From the NCBI RefSeq assembly GCF_023534745.1, contig NZ_JAMHJQ010000008.1, positions 310,406-374,405 of the forward strand: a stretch of 64,000 nt of DNA. Direction: 5' to 3'. How positions within the stretch are numbered: the stretch's first letter is position 1; each line of letters starts with the position of its first letter. Source of the stretch: Streptomyces sp. 35G-GA-8 (GTDB lineage: Bacteria; Actinomycetota; Actinomycetes; Streptomycetales; Streptomycetaceae). Shown here piece by piece: positions 8,162-16,390 of this stretch. Position numbers and translations under genes: made by a program. The notes beneath the pieces are model-generated. The model did no database searches and was not told the DNA's origin. It saw only the letters and a program-made list of their open reading frames with translations.

Positions 8162-8177
8162 ATTGGGCTGTACCAAT
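8162..8177 (-). promoter_or_regulatory. DasR-like (dre) site, copy 1
   Basis: The minus strand reads ATTGGTACAGCCCAAT, an imperfect palindrome matching 10 of 16 positions of the DasR consensus ACTGGTCTAGACCAGT. It is about 140 bp upstream of the chitinase start. Confidence 0.45.
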
Positions 8178-8229
8178 GGCACGTACGCTCCGCCCGGCCG
8201 GCCTCCCGCCCCAGCGAGGCGACTCCAGG

Positions 8230-8245
8230 AAAGGACTGGACCAAT
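8230..8245 (-). promoter_or_regulatory. DasR-like (dre) site, copy 2
   Basis: The minus strand reads ATTGGTCCAGTCCTTT, 11 of 16 to the DasR consensus. Its core TGGTCCAGTCCT differs at one base from the 12-bp direct repeat TGGTCCAGACCT reported in Streptomyces chitinase promoters (recalled, not searched). Confidence 0.5.
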
Positions 8246-8278
8246 TCCCGGGATTTTACGGTCTCTTGACGGTACTGG

Positions 8279-9148
8279 TCAGCGGACGCGGGGCGGCGGA
8301 GGCTTGGAGCCGGAGGCCAGAGGGGAGCGGGCCAGTTCCACACAGCCCGCCGCGATCAGGGCGACCCCGATGAGTTCGGGCAGCAGCCACCAGCCCGCGC
8401 GCAGGCTCTCGCCGAAAAGGGTCACCCCGTACGTGATGCTGATCAGCGCGTCGCCGAGCGTGAGCATCGGCTGGGACGCGACCAGCCAGCCGGCCTGGAG
8501 TGCGTTCTGGAGCAGGAACAGCGCCCCCACCCCGGCGACCGCGGTGCCGTAGAGCTGCCAGGCGGTCACCAGCGCGGGGACACCGCCGCTTTCGAGCCGG
8601 GACATGGCGTCCTTCATCAGCGCGGCGGTCAGCGCGTATCCGCAGGCCGCGGCGAGACCGAGCAGCGCGGCGCGGGCGTTGCCGCGCAGCCGTCGCGACC
8701 AGATGATCAGCACGGCCTCGAAGATCCCGGTGATGATCAGGGCCGGGATCCAGGCGTACCCGGGGACGCTCTCGCTGCCGCCGCCCGGCGCGGCGGCGGC
8801 CATCCCCAAGGCGAGACCGCTGGTCACCGCCGCCACTCCCAGCCAGGCGGACCGGGCCAGCGGGCGGCGGAAGACACAGCTCGCGATCAGCAGGGTGGCG
8901 GGCAGCTCGATGACGAAGATCGGCTGCACCACCGCGATCGGTCCCGTGGCGAGCGCCACCGCCTGGCACACCGCGGCCACGAGCACCAGCCCGATCCCCG
9001 CCAGCCACACCTTCTTCCGCGCCAGGTGTTTGATCAGCGAGAAACGCATCGCCTCGGCGTCGGGCACGGTGGACGCGGCCCGGCGCTGGAGCACCGAGGC
9101 GGAGCCGTTGCTGATCGCGGTCAGTACGGCGAACAGAACACTGATCAC
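8279..9148 (-). CDS. DMT-superfamily (EamA-like) membrane transporter
   Basis: Predicted 289 aa with about nine or ten hydrophobic helices and no signal peptide. It is a drug/metabolite-transporter type integral membrane protein. Typical features are the internal duplication of helical halves, the QPIFVIELPATLLIA stretch, and the GVTLFGESLRAGWW segment (family F-x-E-x-L) near the C-terminus, followed by a short Pro/Arg-rich cytoplasmic tail. I chose the GTG at 9148 so that the protein begins at the first membrane helix; the upstream extension lacks hydrophobicity and would cross the promoter region. The substrate is unknown. Confidence 0.85.
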   Translation of the reverse strand: MISVLFAVLTAISNGSASVLQRRAASTVPDAEAMRFSLIKHLARKKVWLAGIGLVLVAAVCQAVALATGPIAVVQPIFVIELPATLLIASCVFRRPLARSAWLGVAAVTSGLALGMAAAAPGGGSESVPGYAWIPALIITGIFEAVLIIWSRRLRGNARAALLGLAAACGYALTAALMKDAMSRLESGGVPALVTAWQLYGTAVAGVGALFLLQNALQAGWLVASQPMLTLGDALISITYGVTLFGESLRAGWWLLPELIGVALIAAGCVELARSPLASGSKPPPPRVR

Positions 9149-9249
9149 CGGTCCATCATGCGGCCGGGGGGTTCCGGAACGGCTCTCATCCCGGTGCGCA
9201 CGGTCGGGGTGGGGGCCGAACGAGGGACGCCGGTGCCGTCCGCCCTCGA

Positions 9250-9255
9250 TAGAAT
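9250..9255 (+). promoter_or_regulatory. -10 candidate of the pseudouridine synthase gene
   Basis: TAGAAT sits in the centre of a small palindrome (CTCGATAGAATCGAG), 78 bp upstream of the GTG at 9333. The -35 is not obvious. Confidence 0.35.
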
Positions 9256-9332
9256 CGAGGCGCTGACGCTCCGTGCGCCGGAGGCGCCCCGGAGAGGGCG
9301 CCGAGACCACACCGAGGAAGACACGGGGACCC

Positions 9333-10268
9333 GTGGCACGCAGACACCGCACCCCTCCCCCCTCGCCCCTCCCCCAGCGGGACGGGATCGATGCGGTGCG
9401 GCTCCGGTTGCCCGCGGACGAGAAGGGCGAGTGGGCGACCGTGCGGGATCATCTGGTCGCGCGGTTCGGGGACGCCGTCGGGGCCGGGCGGGTCGACGCG
9501 ATGTTCCGTGAGGGGCGGTTCGTCGGGGTGGACGGTCCGGTGGGAGCGGCGGAGCCGTATGCCGCCGGGCGGTACGTCTGGTTCCACCGGGACTTCGCCG
9601 ACGAGGAGCGGGTGCCGTTCGGGATCGGGATCGTGTACCGCGACGAGCGGATCGTGGTCGCCGACAAGCCGCATTTCCTGGCCACCACCCCGCGCGGACG
9701 GCATATCACGGAGACCGCGCTGGCCCGGCTCCGCCGGGATCTCGGGCTGCCGGAGTTGGGGCCCGCGCACCGGCTCGACCGGCTCACGGCCGGGCTCACG
9801 CTCTTTGTCGTACGAGCCGGGGACCGTGGCGCGTACCAGACGCTGTTCCGGGACCGGCTGGTGCGCAAGGAGTACGAGGCGATCGCGCCGTACGACCCCG
9901 CCGTGGCGCTGCCGGTCACGGTGCGCGGCCGGATCGAGAAGGAGCGCGGGGTGCTGGCGGCGCGGGAGGTGCCCGGTGAGCCGAACTCCGAGAGCTGGAT
10001 CGAGCTGGTGGAGCGGCGGGGCGGGTTCGGCCGGTACCGGCTGCTGCCGGCCACCGGCCGAACCCATCAGCTGCGGGTCCATATGAACCGGCTGGGGCTG
10101 CCGATCCTGAACGATCCGGTGTACCCCGTCGTCCGGGCGGAAGGCCCCGACGACTACGCGTCACCGTTGCAACTCCTGGCGAAGGTACTGGAGTTCACCG
10201 ATCCGGTGACGGGTGAGCCGTACCGGTTCGAGAGCCGGCTCACCCTGTCCCGGTGGCCGCCTCAGTGA
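9333..10268 (+). CDS. RluA-family pseudouridine synthase
   Basis: Predicted 311 aa. It isomerises specific uridines in rRNA or tRNA to pseudouridine. The catalytic motif HRLDRLTAG (Asp near residue 148), the KEYEAIAPY segment and the C-terminal RTHQLRVHM box are all present. The N-terminal ~80 residues form an S4-like or accessory domain rather than a full S4. I chose the GTG at 9333, preceded by GGGGAC and before a basic/Pro-rich N-terminus, over an upstream ATG that would extend through the leader. It overlaps the convergent MBL gene by 7 bp. The target site is unknown. Confidence 0.9.
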   Translation: MARRHRTPPPSPLPQRDGIDAVRLRLPADEKGEWATVRDHLVARFGDAVGAGRVDAMFREGRFVGVDGPVGAAEPYAAGRYVWFHRDFADEERVPFGIGIVYRDERIVVADKPHFLATTPRGRHITETALARLRRDLGLPELGPAHRLDRLTAGLTLFVVRAGDRGAYQTLFRDRLVRKEYEAIAPYDPAVALPVTVRGRIEKERGVLAAREVPGEPNSESWIELVERRGGFGRYRLLPATGRTHQLRVHMNRLGLPILNDPVYPVVRAEGPDDYASPLQLLAKVLEFTDPVTGEPYRFESRLTLSRWPPQ

Positions 10269-10891
10269 CCGCGCCTGATCCACTCCGCCAGTTGGGGCGC
10301 CTCGGCGCCGATGGTGGTCGTATCGCCGTGTCCCGTACGGACCACCGTCTCGGGCGGCAGACCGAGCAGCCGGTCGCGGATCGAGTCGATGATCGTCGGG
10401 AAGTGCGAGAACGACCGGCCGGTGGCGCCGGGGCCGCCCTGGAAGAGCGTGTCGCCGGTGAAGACCGAGGACAGTTCCGGGGCGTACAGGCAGACCGCGC
10501 CCGGAGCGTGTCCGGGGGTGTGGAGCACGGTCAGCGTGGTGCCCGCGACGGTGAGCGTGGCGCCGTCGGTCAGCTCACCGTCCGGGACCTGCTCGGGGTA
10601 GGTCTGCTTCCACAGCGGCAGATCGTCGGGGTGCAGCAGTACGGGCGCGCCGGTGGCGGCGGCGAGGGCCGGTGCGGCGTCGATGTGGTCGTTGTGCGCG
10701 TGGGTGCAGACGATGGCGCGCAGCGTCCGGCCGCCGAGCGCGTCCTCGATGGCGGCGGCGTCATGGGCCGCGTCGATGACGATCGCCTCGGAGTCGTCGC
10801 CGACGATCCAGACGTTGTTGTCGACGTCCCAGGTGCCGCCGTCGAGCGAGAAGGTGCCGGAGGTGACGAGATGGTCGATACGGACGGTCAT
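10262..10891 (-). CDS. MBL-fold hydrolase paired with mycothiol formaldehyde dehydrogenase
   Basis: 209-aa glyoxalase II-like metallo-beta-lactamase fold: THAHNDHID near residue 65, TPGHAPGA near 127, TGDTLF near 147 and a final RTGHGD supply the di-metal ligands. Its ATG overlaps the TGA of the dehydrogenase gene (ATGA-type junction), so the two are translationally coupled. In mycobacteria the mycothiol-dependent formaldehyde dehydrogenase gene is also followed by an MBL-fold gene. My inference is that this enzyme hydrolyses the S-formylmycothiol product to formate and mycothiol, as glyoxalase II-like thioesterases do. Confidence 0.88.
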   Translation of the reverse strand: MTVRIDHLVTSGTFSLDGGTWDVDNNVWIVGDDSEAIVIDAAHDAAAIEDALGGRTLRAIVCTHAHNDHIDAAPALAAATGAPVLLHPDDLPLWKQTYPEQVPDGELTDGATLTVAGTTLTVLHTPGHAPGAVCLYAPELSSVFTGDTLFQGGPGATGRSFSHFPTIIDSIRDRLLGLPPETVVRTGHGDTTTIGAEAPQLAEWIRRGH

Positions 10892-11976
10892 CAGAACACC
10901 ACCACGGAACGCAGGACGTCGCCCTCGTGCATCCGGGCGAACGCCTTCTCGACATCGCCGAGTCCGATGGTCTCGGTGACGAACGCGCCGAGGTCGATCC
11001 GGCCCTGCTGGTGCAGGTCGATGAGCATGGGGAAGTCGCGGGACGGCAGACAGTCGCCGTACCAGGAGGACTTGAGGGAGCCGCCGCGGCCGAAGACGTC
11101 GATCAGCGGCAGTTCGAGCGTCATCTCGGGGGTGGGGACACCGACCAGGACGACCGTCCCGGCCAGATCACGGGCGTAGAAGGCCTGCTTGTACGTCTCC
11201 GGGCGGCCGACCGCCTCGATGACGACATCCGCGCCGAACCCGCCGGTCAGCTCGCGGATCGCTTCGACGGGGTCGGTGGAGCGGGAGTTGACGGTGTGGG
11301 TGGCGCCCATCGACTTCGCCGTCTCCAGCTTGCGGTCGTCGATGTCGACGGCGATGATCCGGGCCGCGCCCGCGAGGCGCGCGCCGACGATCGCCGCGTC
11401 ACCGACACCGCCGCAGCCGATGACCGCGACCGAGTCGCCCCGGCCGACCTGGCCGGTGTTGATGGCGGCGCCGATGCCGGCCATCACGCCGCAGCCGAGC
11501 AGACCGGCGACGGCCGGTGAGACGCCGGCGTCGACCTTGGTGCACTGGCCCGCCGCGACAAGGGTCTTCTCGGCGAAGGCGCCGATGCCGAGCGCCGGGG
11601 AGAGTTCCGTGCCGTCGGTGAGCGTCATCTTCTGTGCGGCGTTGTGGGTGTTGAAGCAGTACTGCGGACGCCCGCGCAGACAGGCCCGGCAGTTCCCGCA
11701 CACCGCACGCCAGTTGAGGATCACGAAGTCGCCGGGCGCCACCTCGGTGACACCGTCGCCGACCGACTCGACGACACCCGCGGCCTCATGGCCGAGGAGG
11801 AAGGGGAAGTCGTCGTTGATACCGCCCTGCTTGTAGTGCAGATCCGTGTGGCAGACGCCGCACGCCAGCACCTTCACCACGGCCTCGCCGGGGCCGGGGT
11901 CCGGTACGACGATCGTCTCGACCCGCACCGGCTCGTTCTTGCCGGGGGCGATGACCCCCTGCACCTGCTGCGCCAT
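10891..11976 (-). CDS. S-(hydroxymethyl)mycothiol dehydrogenase
   Basis: 361-aa zinc-dependent medium-chain dehydrogenase. It has the catalytic-zinc Cys in [10 protein letters not shown] (about residue 40) with GHEAAGVV following, and the structural-zinc four-Cys lobe [15 protein letters not shown] (about residues 93-107). The NAD-binding [14 protein letters not shown] lies near 190, with the acidic residue after it in IAVDIDDRK. The sequence fits the actinobacterial mycothiol-dependent formaldehyde dehydrogenase group, which oxidises the spontaneous mycothiol-formaldehyde adduct. It is first in a two-gene operon with the MBL hydrolase, so formaldehyde detoxification is the likely role. Confidence 0.9.
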   Translation of the reverse strand: MAQQVQGVIAPGKNEPVRVETIVVPDPGPGEAVVKVLACGVCHTDLHYKQGGINDDFPFLLGHEAAGVVESVGDGVTEVAPGDFVILNWRAVCGNCRACLRGRPQYCFNTHNAAQKMTLTDGTELSPALGIGAFAEKTLVAAGQCTKVDAGVSPAVAGLLGCGVMAGIGAAINTGQVGRGDSVAVIGCGGVGDAAIVGARLAGAARIIAVDIDDRKLETAKSMGATHTVNSRSTDPVEAIRELTGGFGADVVIEAVGRPETYKQAFYARDLAGTVVLVGVPTPEMTLELPLIDVFGRGGSLKSSWYGDCLPSRDFPMLIDLHQQGRIDLGAFVTETIGLGDVEKAFARMHEGDVLRSVVVF

Positions 11977-12110
11977 TGCCAGGACCTGCCTTTCCTCACA
12001 CCGTCAGACGCTCGGACGCTCAGTCACCGAACGTTCCGTCACCTCCCACTATCCCGTGCCGGAGCGCCCTTCCCGTACCGAAGCGCGCGCGGGAGGCGCG
12101 CACAGGGGCG

Positions 12111-12812
12111 TCAGGGGGCGAGCACGTCCAGCTCCTCCAGGGCGCCGACGGCGATCTGCCTGGTGAGTTCCTCGGCACGGACGGCGTCCCCCTCCCGTAC
12201 CGCCTCGGCGACCTGGACATGCAGGGTCACGGCGGCCGGATCGGGGTCGTCGAACATCACCTGGTGGTGCGTACGGCCGGTGAGGACCTCGGCGACCACA
12301 TCGCCGAGCCGGGCGAACATCTCGTTGCCCGACGCGTTCAGCACCACCCGGTGGAAGGCGATGTCATGGACGAGGTACTCCTCCAGCCGGCGGCCCCGGG
12401 AGGTGGCGACCATGCCGAGCGCCTGCTCGGTGAGAGCGGCGCACTGCTCGGGCGTGGCGTGCCGGGCGGCGAGCCCCGCCGCGACCGGTTCGATCGCGGA
12501 GCGCAGCACGGTCAGCGAGCGCAGCTGGCGGGGCCGGTCGGAGCCGGCCAGGCGCCACCGGATGACGCGCGGATCGTAGACGTTCCACTCCTCGGTGGGG
12601 CGTACGGTCACGCCCACCCGGCGCCGGGACTCCACCAGATGCATGGATTCGAGGACGCGGACCACCTCGCGGACGACGGTGCGCGAGACATCGAAGCGCT
12701 GGGCCACCTCGTCGGTGCGCACGACGCTGCCCTGCGGGTACTCGCCCGCGGTGATGGCGAGGCCGAGAGTGTCCAGCACACGGGTATGCAAGCCCCGGCC
12801 TTCAGTGGTCAT
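12111..12812 (-). CDS. gntR: GntR/FadR-family regulator of gluconate genes
   Basis: 233 aa with an N-terminal winged helix (about residues 8-75, VAQRFDVSRTVVREVVRVLESMHLV) and an all-helical FCD effector domain (about 90-225) carrying the Asp/His metal-ligand pattern (VHDIAFHRVVL). It is transcribed divergently from gntK-gntP with 154 bp between the starts, and an inverted-repeat operator lies there. By context it is the gluconate-responsive repressor of that module. The symbol rests on context only. Confidence 0.85.
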   Translation of the reverse strand: MTTEGRGLHTRVLDTLGLAITAGEYPQGSVVRTDEVAQRFDVSRTVVREVVRVLESMHLVESRRRVGVTVRPTEEWNVYDPRVIRWRLAGSDRPRQLRSLTVLRSAIEPVAAGLAARHATPEQCAALTEQALGMVATSRGRRLEEYLVHDIAFHRVVLNASGNEMFARLGDVVAEVLTGRTHHQVMFDDPDPAAVTLHVQVAEAVREGDAVRAEELTRQIAVGALEELDVLAP

Positions 12813-12843
12813 GGGACAACCCTACGTGGCGTACCCCTGCGGA

Positions 12844-12892
12844 ATTAAGTACGACGTTTACATCACAGCCTCTTGAATAAGTCGTACCTAAT
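12844..12892. promoter_or_regulatory. Candidate GntR operator (inverted repeat)
   Basis: ATTAAGTACGACGTTTA at 12844 and, on the other strand, ATTAGGTACGACTTAT ending at 12892. The shared core GTACGAC is inverted, with 25 bp between cores. It lies in the locally AT-rich divergent intergenic region of gntR and gntK, so it can control both. Confidence 0.5.
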
Positions 12893-12966
12893 AGGTTTCA
12901 GTAGCGCGACGGCCCGATGCCCGGGACGGACTGAAGCCGATGTCGAGGAAGACAGCGAGGCATGCG

Positions 12967-13491
12967 ATGAGCACCCCCCACGTCGTCGTGGTGATGGGCG
13001 TGGCAGGAACCGGCAAGACCACGGTCGGCCCCCTGCTCGCCGCCGCCCTGGGCGTCCCGTACGCCGAGGGCGACGACTTCCATCCGCCGGAGAACATCGC
13101 GAAGATGTCCGCCGGCACCCCGCTCGACGACGCGGACCGCTGGCCCTGGCTCGACGCCATCGGGGCCTGGGCGCACGGCAGGGCCGGGCTCGGTGGTGTG
13201 GTCAGCAGCTCCGCGCTCAAGCGCGCCTACCGGGACCGGCTGCGGTCGGCCGCGCCGGGCGCCGTCTTCCTCCACCTCACCGGCGACCGGCCGTTGATCG
13301 AACACCGGATGTCGGAGCGCAAGGGGCACTTCATGCCCACCGCGCTGCTGGACTCGCAGTACGCGGCCCTGGAGAACCTGGGCGCGGACGAAGCGGGCGT
13401 GGCCGTCGATGTGTCCGGTACCCCCGAAGAAATCACCGACCGGGCCGTCGCCGCGCTGCGCCGGCTCGAAAGCCGAAGGAAGCTCCCGTGA
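12967..13491 (+). CDS. gntK: Gluconokinase
   Basis: 174 aa, matching the usual short-form (GntK/IdnK) gluconokinase length. It phosphorylates gluconate to 6-phosphogluconate for entry to the pentose phosphate pathway. The P-loop is MGVAGTGKTT (about residues 9-18), followed by the gluconokinase signature EGDDFHPPENIAKMSAGTPL with its DR pair (DADRWPWL), and later HFMPTALLDSQYAALE. I chose the ATG at 12967 because GAGG lies 6 nt upstream and the P-loop is then normally placed. Its stop overlaps the GTG of gntP, giving a tightly coupled operon. Confidence 0.95.
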   Translation: MSTPHVVVVMGVAGTGKTTVGPLLAAALGVPYAEGDDFHPPENIAKMSAGTPLDDADRWPWLDAIGAWAHGRAGLGGVVSSSALKRAYRDRLRSAAPGAVFLHLTGDRPLIEHRMSERKGHFMPTALLDSQYAALENLGADEAGVAVDVSGTPEEITDRAVAALRRLESRRKLP

Positions 13492-14894
13492 CTCCCGTGA
13501 CCAGTCTCAGTGTCGAGACGCTGGCAGCGGACGCAGCCGAACCGATCACCTCGGCGGGCAACGCGCAGCTGGGTATAGCGGTTCTCGCCGGTATAGCCGT
13601 CATCGTCCTGCTCATCACCGTCTTCAAGCTCCATGCCTTTCTGGCCCTGACCCTCGGCTCGCTGGCGCTCGGCGCCTTCGCGGGCGCCCCGCTGGACAAG
13701 GTCATCACCAGCTTCACCGCCGGTCTCGGCTCCACGGTCGCGGGGGTGGGGGTACTGATCGCGCTCGGCGCGATCCTCGGCAAGCTGCTCGCCGACTCCG
13801 GCGGCGCCGACCAGATCGTCGACACGATCCTCGCCAAGGCGAGCGGGCGTGCCATGCCGTGGGCGATGGTCCTGATCGCCTCGGTGATCGGGCTGCCGCT
13901 CTTCTTCGAGGTCGGCATCGTGCTGCTGATCCCGGTCGTCCTGCTGGTCGCCAAGCGCGGCAACTACTCCCTGATGCGGATCGGTGTCCCGGCGCTGGCC
14001 GGACTCTCCGTGATGCACGGTCTGCTCCCGCCGCACCCCGGGCCGCTGGTCGCGATCGACGCGCTCGGCGCCAACCTCGGTGTCACGCTGGCGCTCGGGG
14101 TGGTCGTCGCCATCCCGACCGTGATCATCGCGGGCCCGCTGTTCTCCCGGTACGCCGCGCGCTGGGTGGACATCCCGGCGCCCGACGCGATGGTGCCGCA
14201 GCGCACCTCCGACGATCTGAAGACCCGGCCGAGCTTTGTCGCGACCGTCTCCACCGTGCTGCTGCCCGTCGTGCTGATGCTGGGCAAGGCGCTCGTGGAC
14301 ATCGTCGTGGACGATCCGGAGAACACCGTCCAGCGCGTGGCGGATGTCGTCGGTTCCCCGCTGATCGCGCTGCTCGCCGCCGTACTCGTCGGCATCTTCA
14401 CCCTGGGCCGCGCGGCCGGGTTCACCAAGGACCGGATCTCCTCCACCGTCGAGAAGTCGCTCGCCCCCATCGCGGGCGTGCTGATGATCGTCGGCGCGGG
14501 CGGTGGCTTCAAGCAGACACTGATCGACTCGGGCGTGGGCCAGATGGTCCTGGACATCTCCAAGGACTGGTCGATCCCCGCGCTGCTGCTCGCCTGGCTG
14601 ATCGCGGTCGCGATCCGGCTGGCGACCGGCTCGGCGACGGTCGCGACCATTTCGGCGGCCGGTCTGGTGGCGCCGCTCGCGGCGGACATGTCGACGACGC
14701 ACGCGGCGCTGCTGGTGCTGGCGATCGGCGCGGGCTCGCTCTTCTTCAGCCATGTGAACGACGCCGGATTCTGGCTGGTGAAGGAGTACTTCGGGATGAG
14801 CGTCGGCCAGACGCTGAAGACCTGGTCGGTGATGGAGACCATCATCTCCGTGGTCGGCCTCGGCTGTGTCCTGCTGCTCTCCCTGGTGTTGTAG
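13488..14894 (+). CDS. gntP: GntP-family gluconate:H+ symporter
   Basis: 468-aa integral membrane protein with about 12-14 hydrophobic helices. It fits the gluconate permease family: GLPLFFEVGIVLLIPV, MHGLLPPHPGPL, a central hydrophilic loop near residue 235, and the C-terminal SLFFSHVNDAGFWLVKEYF. The GTG start overlaps the gntK TGA (GTGA), with AAGGA 8 nt upstream inside gntK. It imports the gluconate that GntK then phosphorylates. Both are probably repressed by the divergent GntR. Confidence 0.93.
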   Translation: MTPVTSLSVETLAADAAEPITSAGNAQLGIAVLAGIAVIVLLITVFKLHAFLALTLGSLALGAFAGAPLDKVITSFTAGLGSTVAGVGVLIALGAILGKLLADSGGADQIVDTILAKASGRAMPWAMVLIASVIGLPLFFEVGIVLLIPVVLLVAKRGNYSLMRIGVPALAGLSVMHGLLPPHPGPLVAIDALGANLGVTLALGVVVAIPTVIIAGPLFSRYAARWVDIPAPDAMVPQRTSDDLKTRPSFVATVSTVLLPVVLMLGKALVDIVVDDPENTVQRVADVVGSPLIALLAAVLVGIFTLGRAAGFTKDRISSTVEKSLAPIAGVLMIVGAGGGFKQTLIDSGVGQMVLDISKDWSIPALLLAWLIAVAIRLATGSATVATISAAGLVAPLAADMSTTHAALLVLAIGAGSLFFSHVNDAGFWLVKEYFGMSVGQTLKTWSVMETIISVVGLGCVLLLSLVL

Positions 14895-14951
14895 GCGCGT
14901 CCCGGCGCGGTGAGCGCGTCACCTCGTCGCGTCCGGGCTGGGCGGGGCGGG

Positions 14952-15626
14952 TCACTCCTCCTTCCATCGGGGGTGCTCCCGCTCCGCCCACGCGCGGTCC
15001 ACGGACCCGGTGCGCATCCCGCGCCGCGCCTGCGGATCGCCGTACGCCATCCCGATGTGCCCGAGCAGCACGATGCCGATGGCCAGGGCCAGCCAGTCAT
15101 GGACGAAGGTGGCGCTCGTACGCCACAGGACCGGTGTGAGGCCGGTGAACCACATGAGCAGCCCGGTGCCGAGCATCACCAGTACCGCGCCCGCGATCCA
15201 CCCCGCGTAGAGCTTCTGCCCGGCGTTGAACTTGCCCGCCGGACGCGCCTCGGGACGCGTGTCGCGCCGCCGTACCGCGCGCAGCCACTCCTTGTCGTAC
15301 GGCAGGAACCGGTTGAGCCGGCGCAGATCGGCGCGCAGCGCGCGGGAGCCGAGGCCGAGCAGCAGGGGTACCGGCAGCAGCAGCCCCGACCACTCGTGGA
15401 GCGTGACGACGAGAGCGCGGCGGCCGACGAGTTCGGCGAGCTGGGGTACGTAGAGACAGCCCGCGCTCACCACGCACAGCAGCATCAGCGCGCCGGTGAC
15501 ACGGTGCACCCAGCGCTCCGCCCGGCTGAAGCGCCGAATCCGCCCGTCGGCTCCGGGGGCCGGGGGCTCAGACCGTGGGGGTGTCGCCTCGGCCGTTGGA
15601 CCGGCCGACCCAGGCGTCGACGTCAT
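14952..15626 (-). CDS. Membrane cytochrome b subunit (di-haem, Ni/Fe-hydrogenase type)
   Basis: Predicted 224 aa with four main hydrophobic helices: near residue 45 (WVHRVTGALMLLCVV), then LHEWSGLLLPVPLLLG, YAGWIAGAVLVMLGTGLLMW and FVHDWLALAIGIVLLGHIGMAY. Paired His residues in helices 1, 2 and 4 are suitable haem b ligands. The ATG at 15626 has GGGAGGAG upstream. It overlaps the 3' end of the molybdoenzyme gene by 59 bp in another frame, so it is cotranscribed with it. It probably passes electrons between the quinone pool and the molybdoenzyme, playing the part of YedZ. Confidence 0.85.
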   Translation of the reverse strand: MTSTPGSAGPTAEATPPRSEPPAPGADGRIRRFSRAERWVHRVTGALMLLCVVSAGCLYVPQLAELVGRRALVVTLHEWSGLLLPVPLLLGLGSRALRADLRRLNRFLPYDKEWLRAVRRRDTRPEARPAGKFNAGQKLYAGWIAGAVLVMLGTGLLMWFTGLTPVLWRTSATFVHDWLALAIGIVLLGHIGMAYGDPQARRGMRTGSVDRAWAEREHPRWKEE

Positions 15627-16293
15627 AGCCGCGCTCCTCCCAGTAGCCGGGCCTGACGTCGGAGGTGACGGAGATCCCGGAGAGCCACTTCGCCGACTTG
15701 TAGAAGTACATCGGCGCCACATAGAGCCGGACCGGGCCGCCGTGGGCGTGCTCGATCGGGGTGTCCCGCATCCTGAGCGCCACCATCACATCGGCGCGGC
15801 GGGCCTGCTGGAGGGTGAGGCTCTCGCTGTACGTGCCGTCGAAGCAGGTGAAGCGGACGGCCTTGGCGTCGGACCGTACCCCCGCCGCGTCGAGGAGCCG
15901 CGAGAGCCGTACGCCTTCGAAGGGGGTGTCCGGGACGCGCCAGCCGGTGACGCACTGCACATCGTGCACGACCCGGGTCTGCGGCAGCGCGCGCAGCGCG
16001 TCGAGGGTGTAGGTGGCGGGCCGGTCGACCAGTCCGTCGACCGTCAGCCGGTAGGTGTCCGGGCCCTTGCGCGGTACGGAGGCGGCGACCGAGTAGTAAC
16101 GGAAGCCGCCGCCGTTGGGCAGCAGTCCGGTCAGACCGGTCGGGTCCTTGTCGGCGGCCGAGCCGAGGAAGGCTTCGAGACCGCGCTGGAGATGGGGCGC
16201 CGTGAGGAGTCCCGCGGCGCCGAGGCCGAGCATGGAGAGCACCAGGCGCCGTCCTACCGGCGTGCCCTCGGGCCGGCTTGGTTGGTGGGTCAC
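15568..16293 (-). CDS. Exported molybdopterin-dependent oxidoreductase (YedY/sulfite-oxidase fold)
   Basis: 241 aa. The N-terminus has a twin-Arg segment before a hydrophobic stretch (VGRRLVLSMLGLGAAGLL), suggesting Tat export or anchoring of the folded cofactor enzyme. The sulfite-oxidase-fold molybdenum-cofactor domain carries the Cys ligand in VQCVTGWRV (about residue 115) and the AHGGPVRLYVAPMYFYKSAKWL segment, as in YedY/MsrP. MsrP repairs methionine sulfoxide in the envelope, but the substrate here is not proven. It begins with GTG and is followed by its cytochrome b partner. Confidence 0.88.
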   Translation of the reverse strand: MTHQPSRPEGTPVGRRLVLSMLGLGAAGLLTAPHLQRGLEAFLGSAADKDPTGLTGLLPNGGGFRYYSVAASVPRKGPDTYRLTVDGLVDRPATYTLDALRALPQTRVVHDVQCVTGWRVPDTPFEGVRLSRLLDAAGVRSDAKAVRFTCFDGTYSESLTLQQARRADVMVALRMRDTPIEHAHGGPVRLYVAPMYFYKSAKWLSGISVTSDVRPGYWEERGYDVDAWVGRSNGRGDTPTV

Positions 16294-16306
16294 CCATCGA
16301 GGAGAC

Positions 16307-16341
16307 CACCCGCGGGCCCGTGAAGCCAGGGCCCGCGGGTG
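16307..16341 (-). terminator. Terminator of the APC permease gene
   Basis: Perfect 13-bp inverted repeat (CACCCGCGGGCCC / GGGCCCGCGGGTG) with a 9-nt loop, between the permease stop and the molybdoenzyme start. There is no U-tract. Confidence 0.75.
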
Positions 16342-16390
16342 TTCGTCATACTTTCGTCAGCAGCGTGCTGTCCGCCTCACGGCGGGGACG

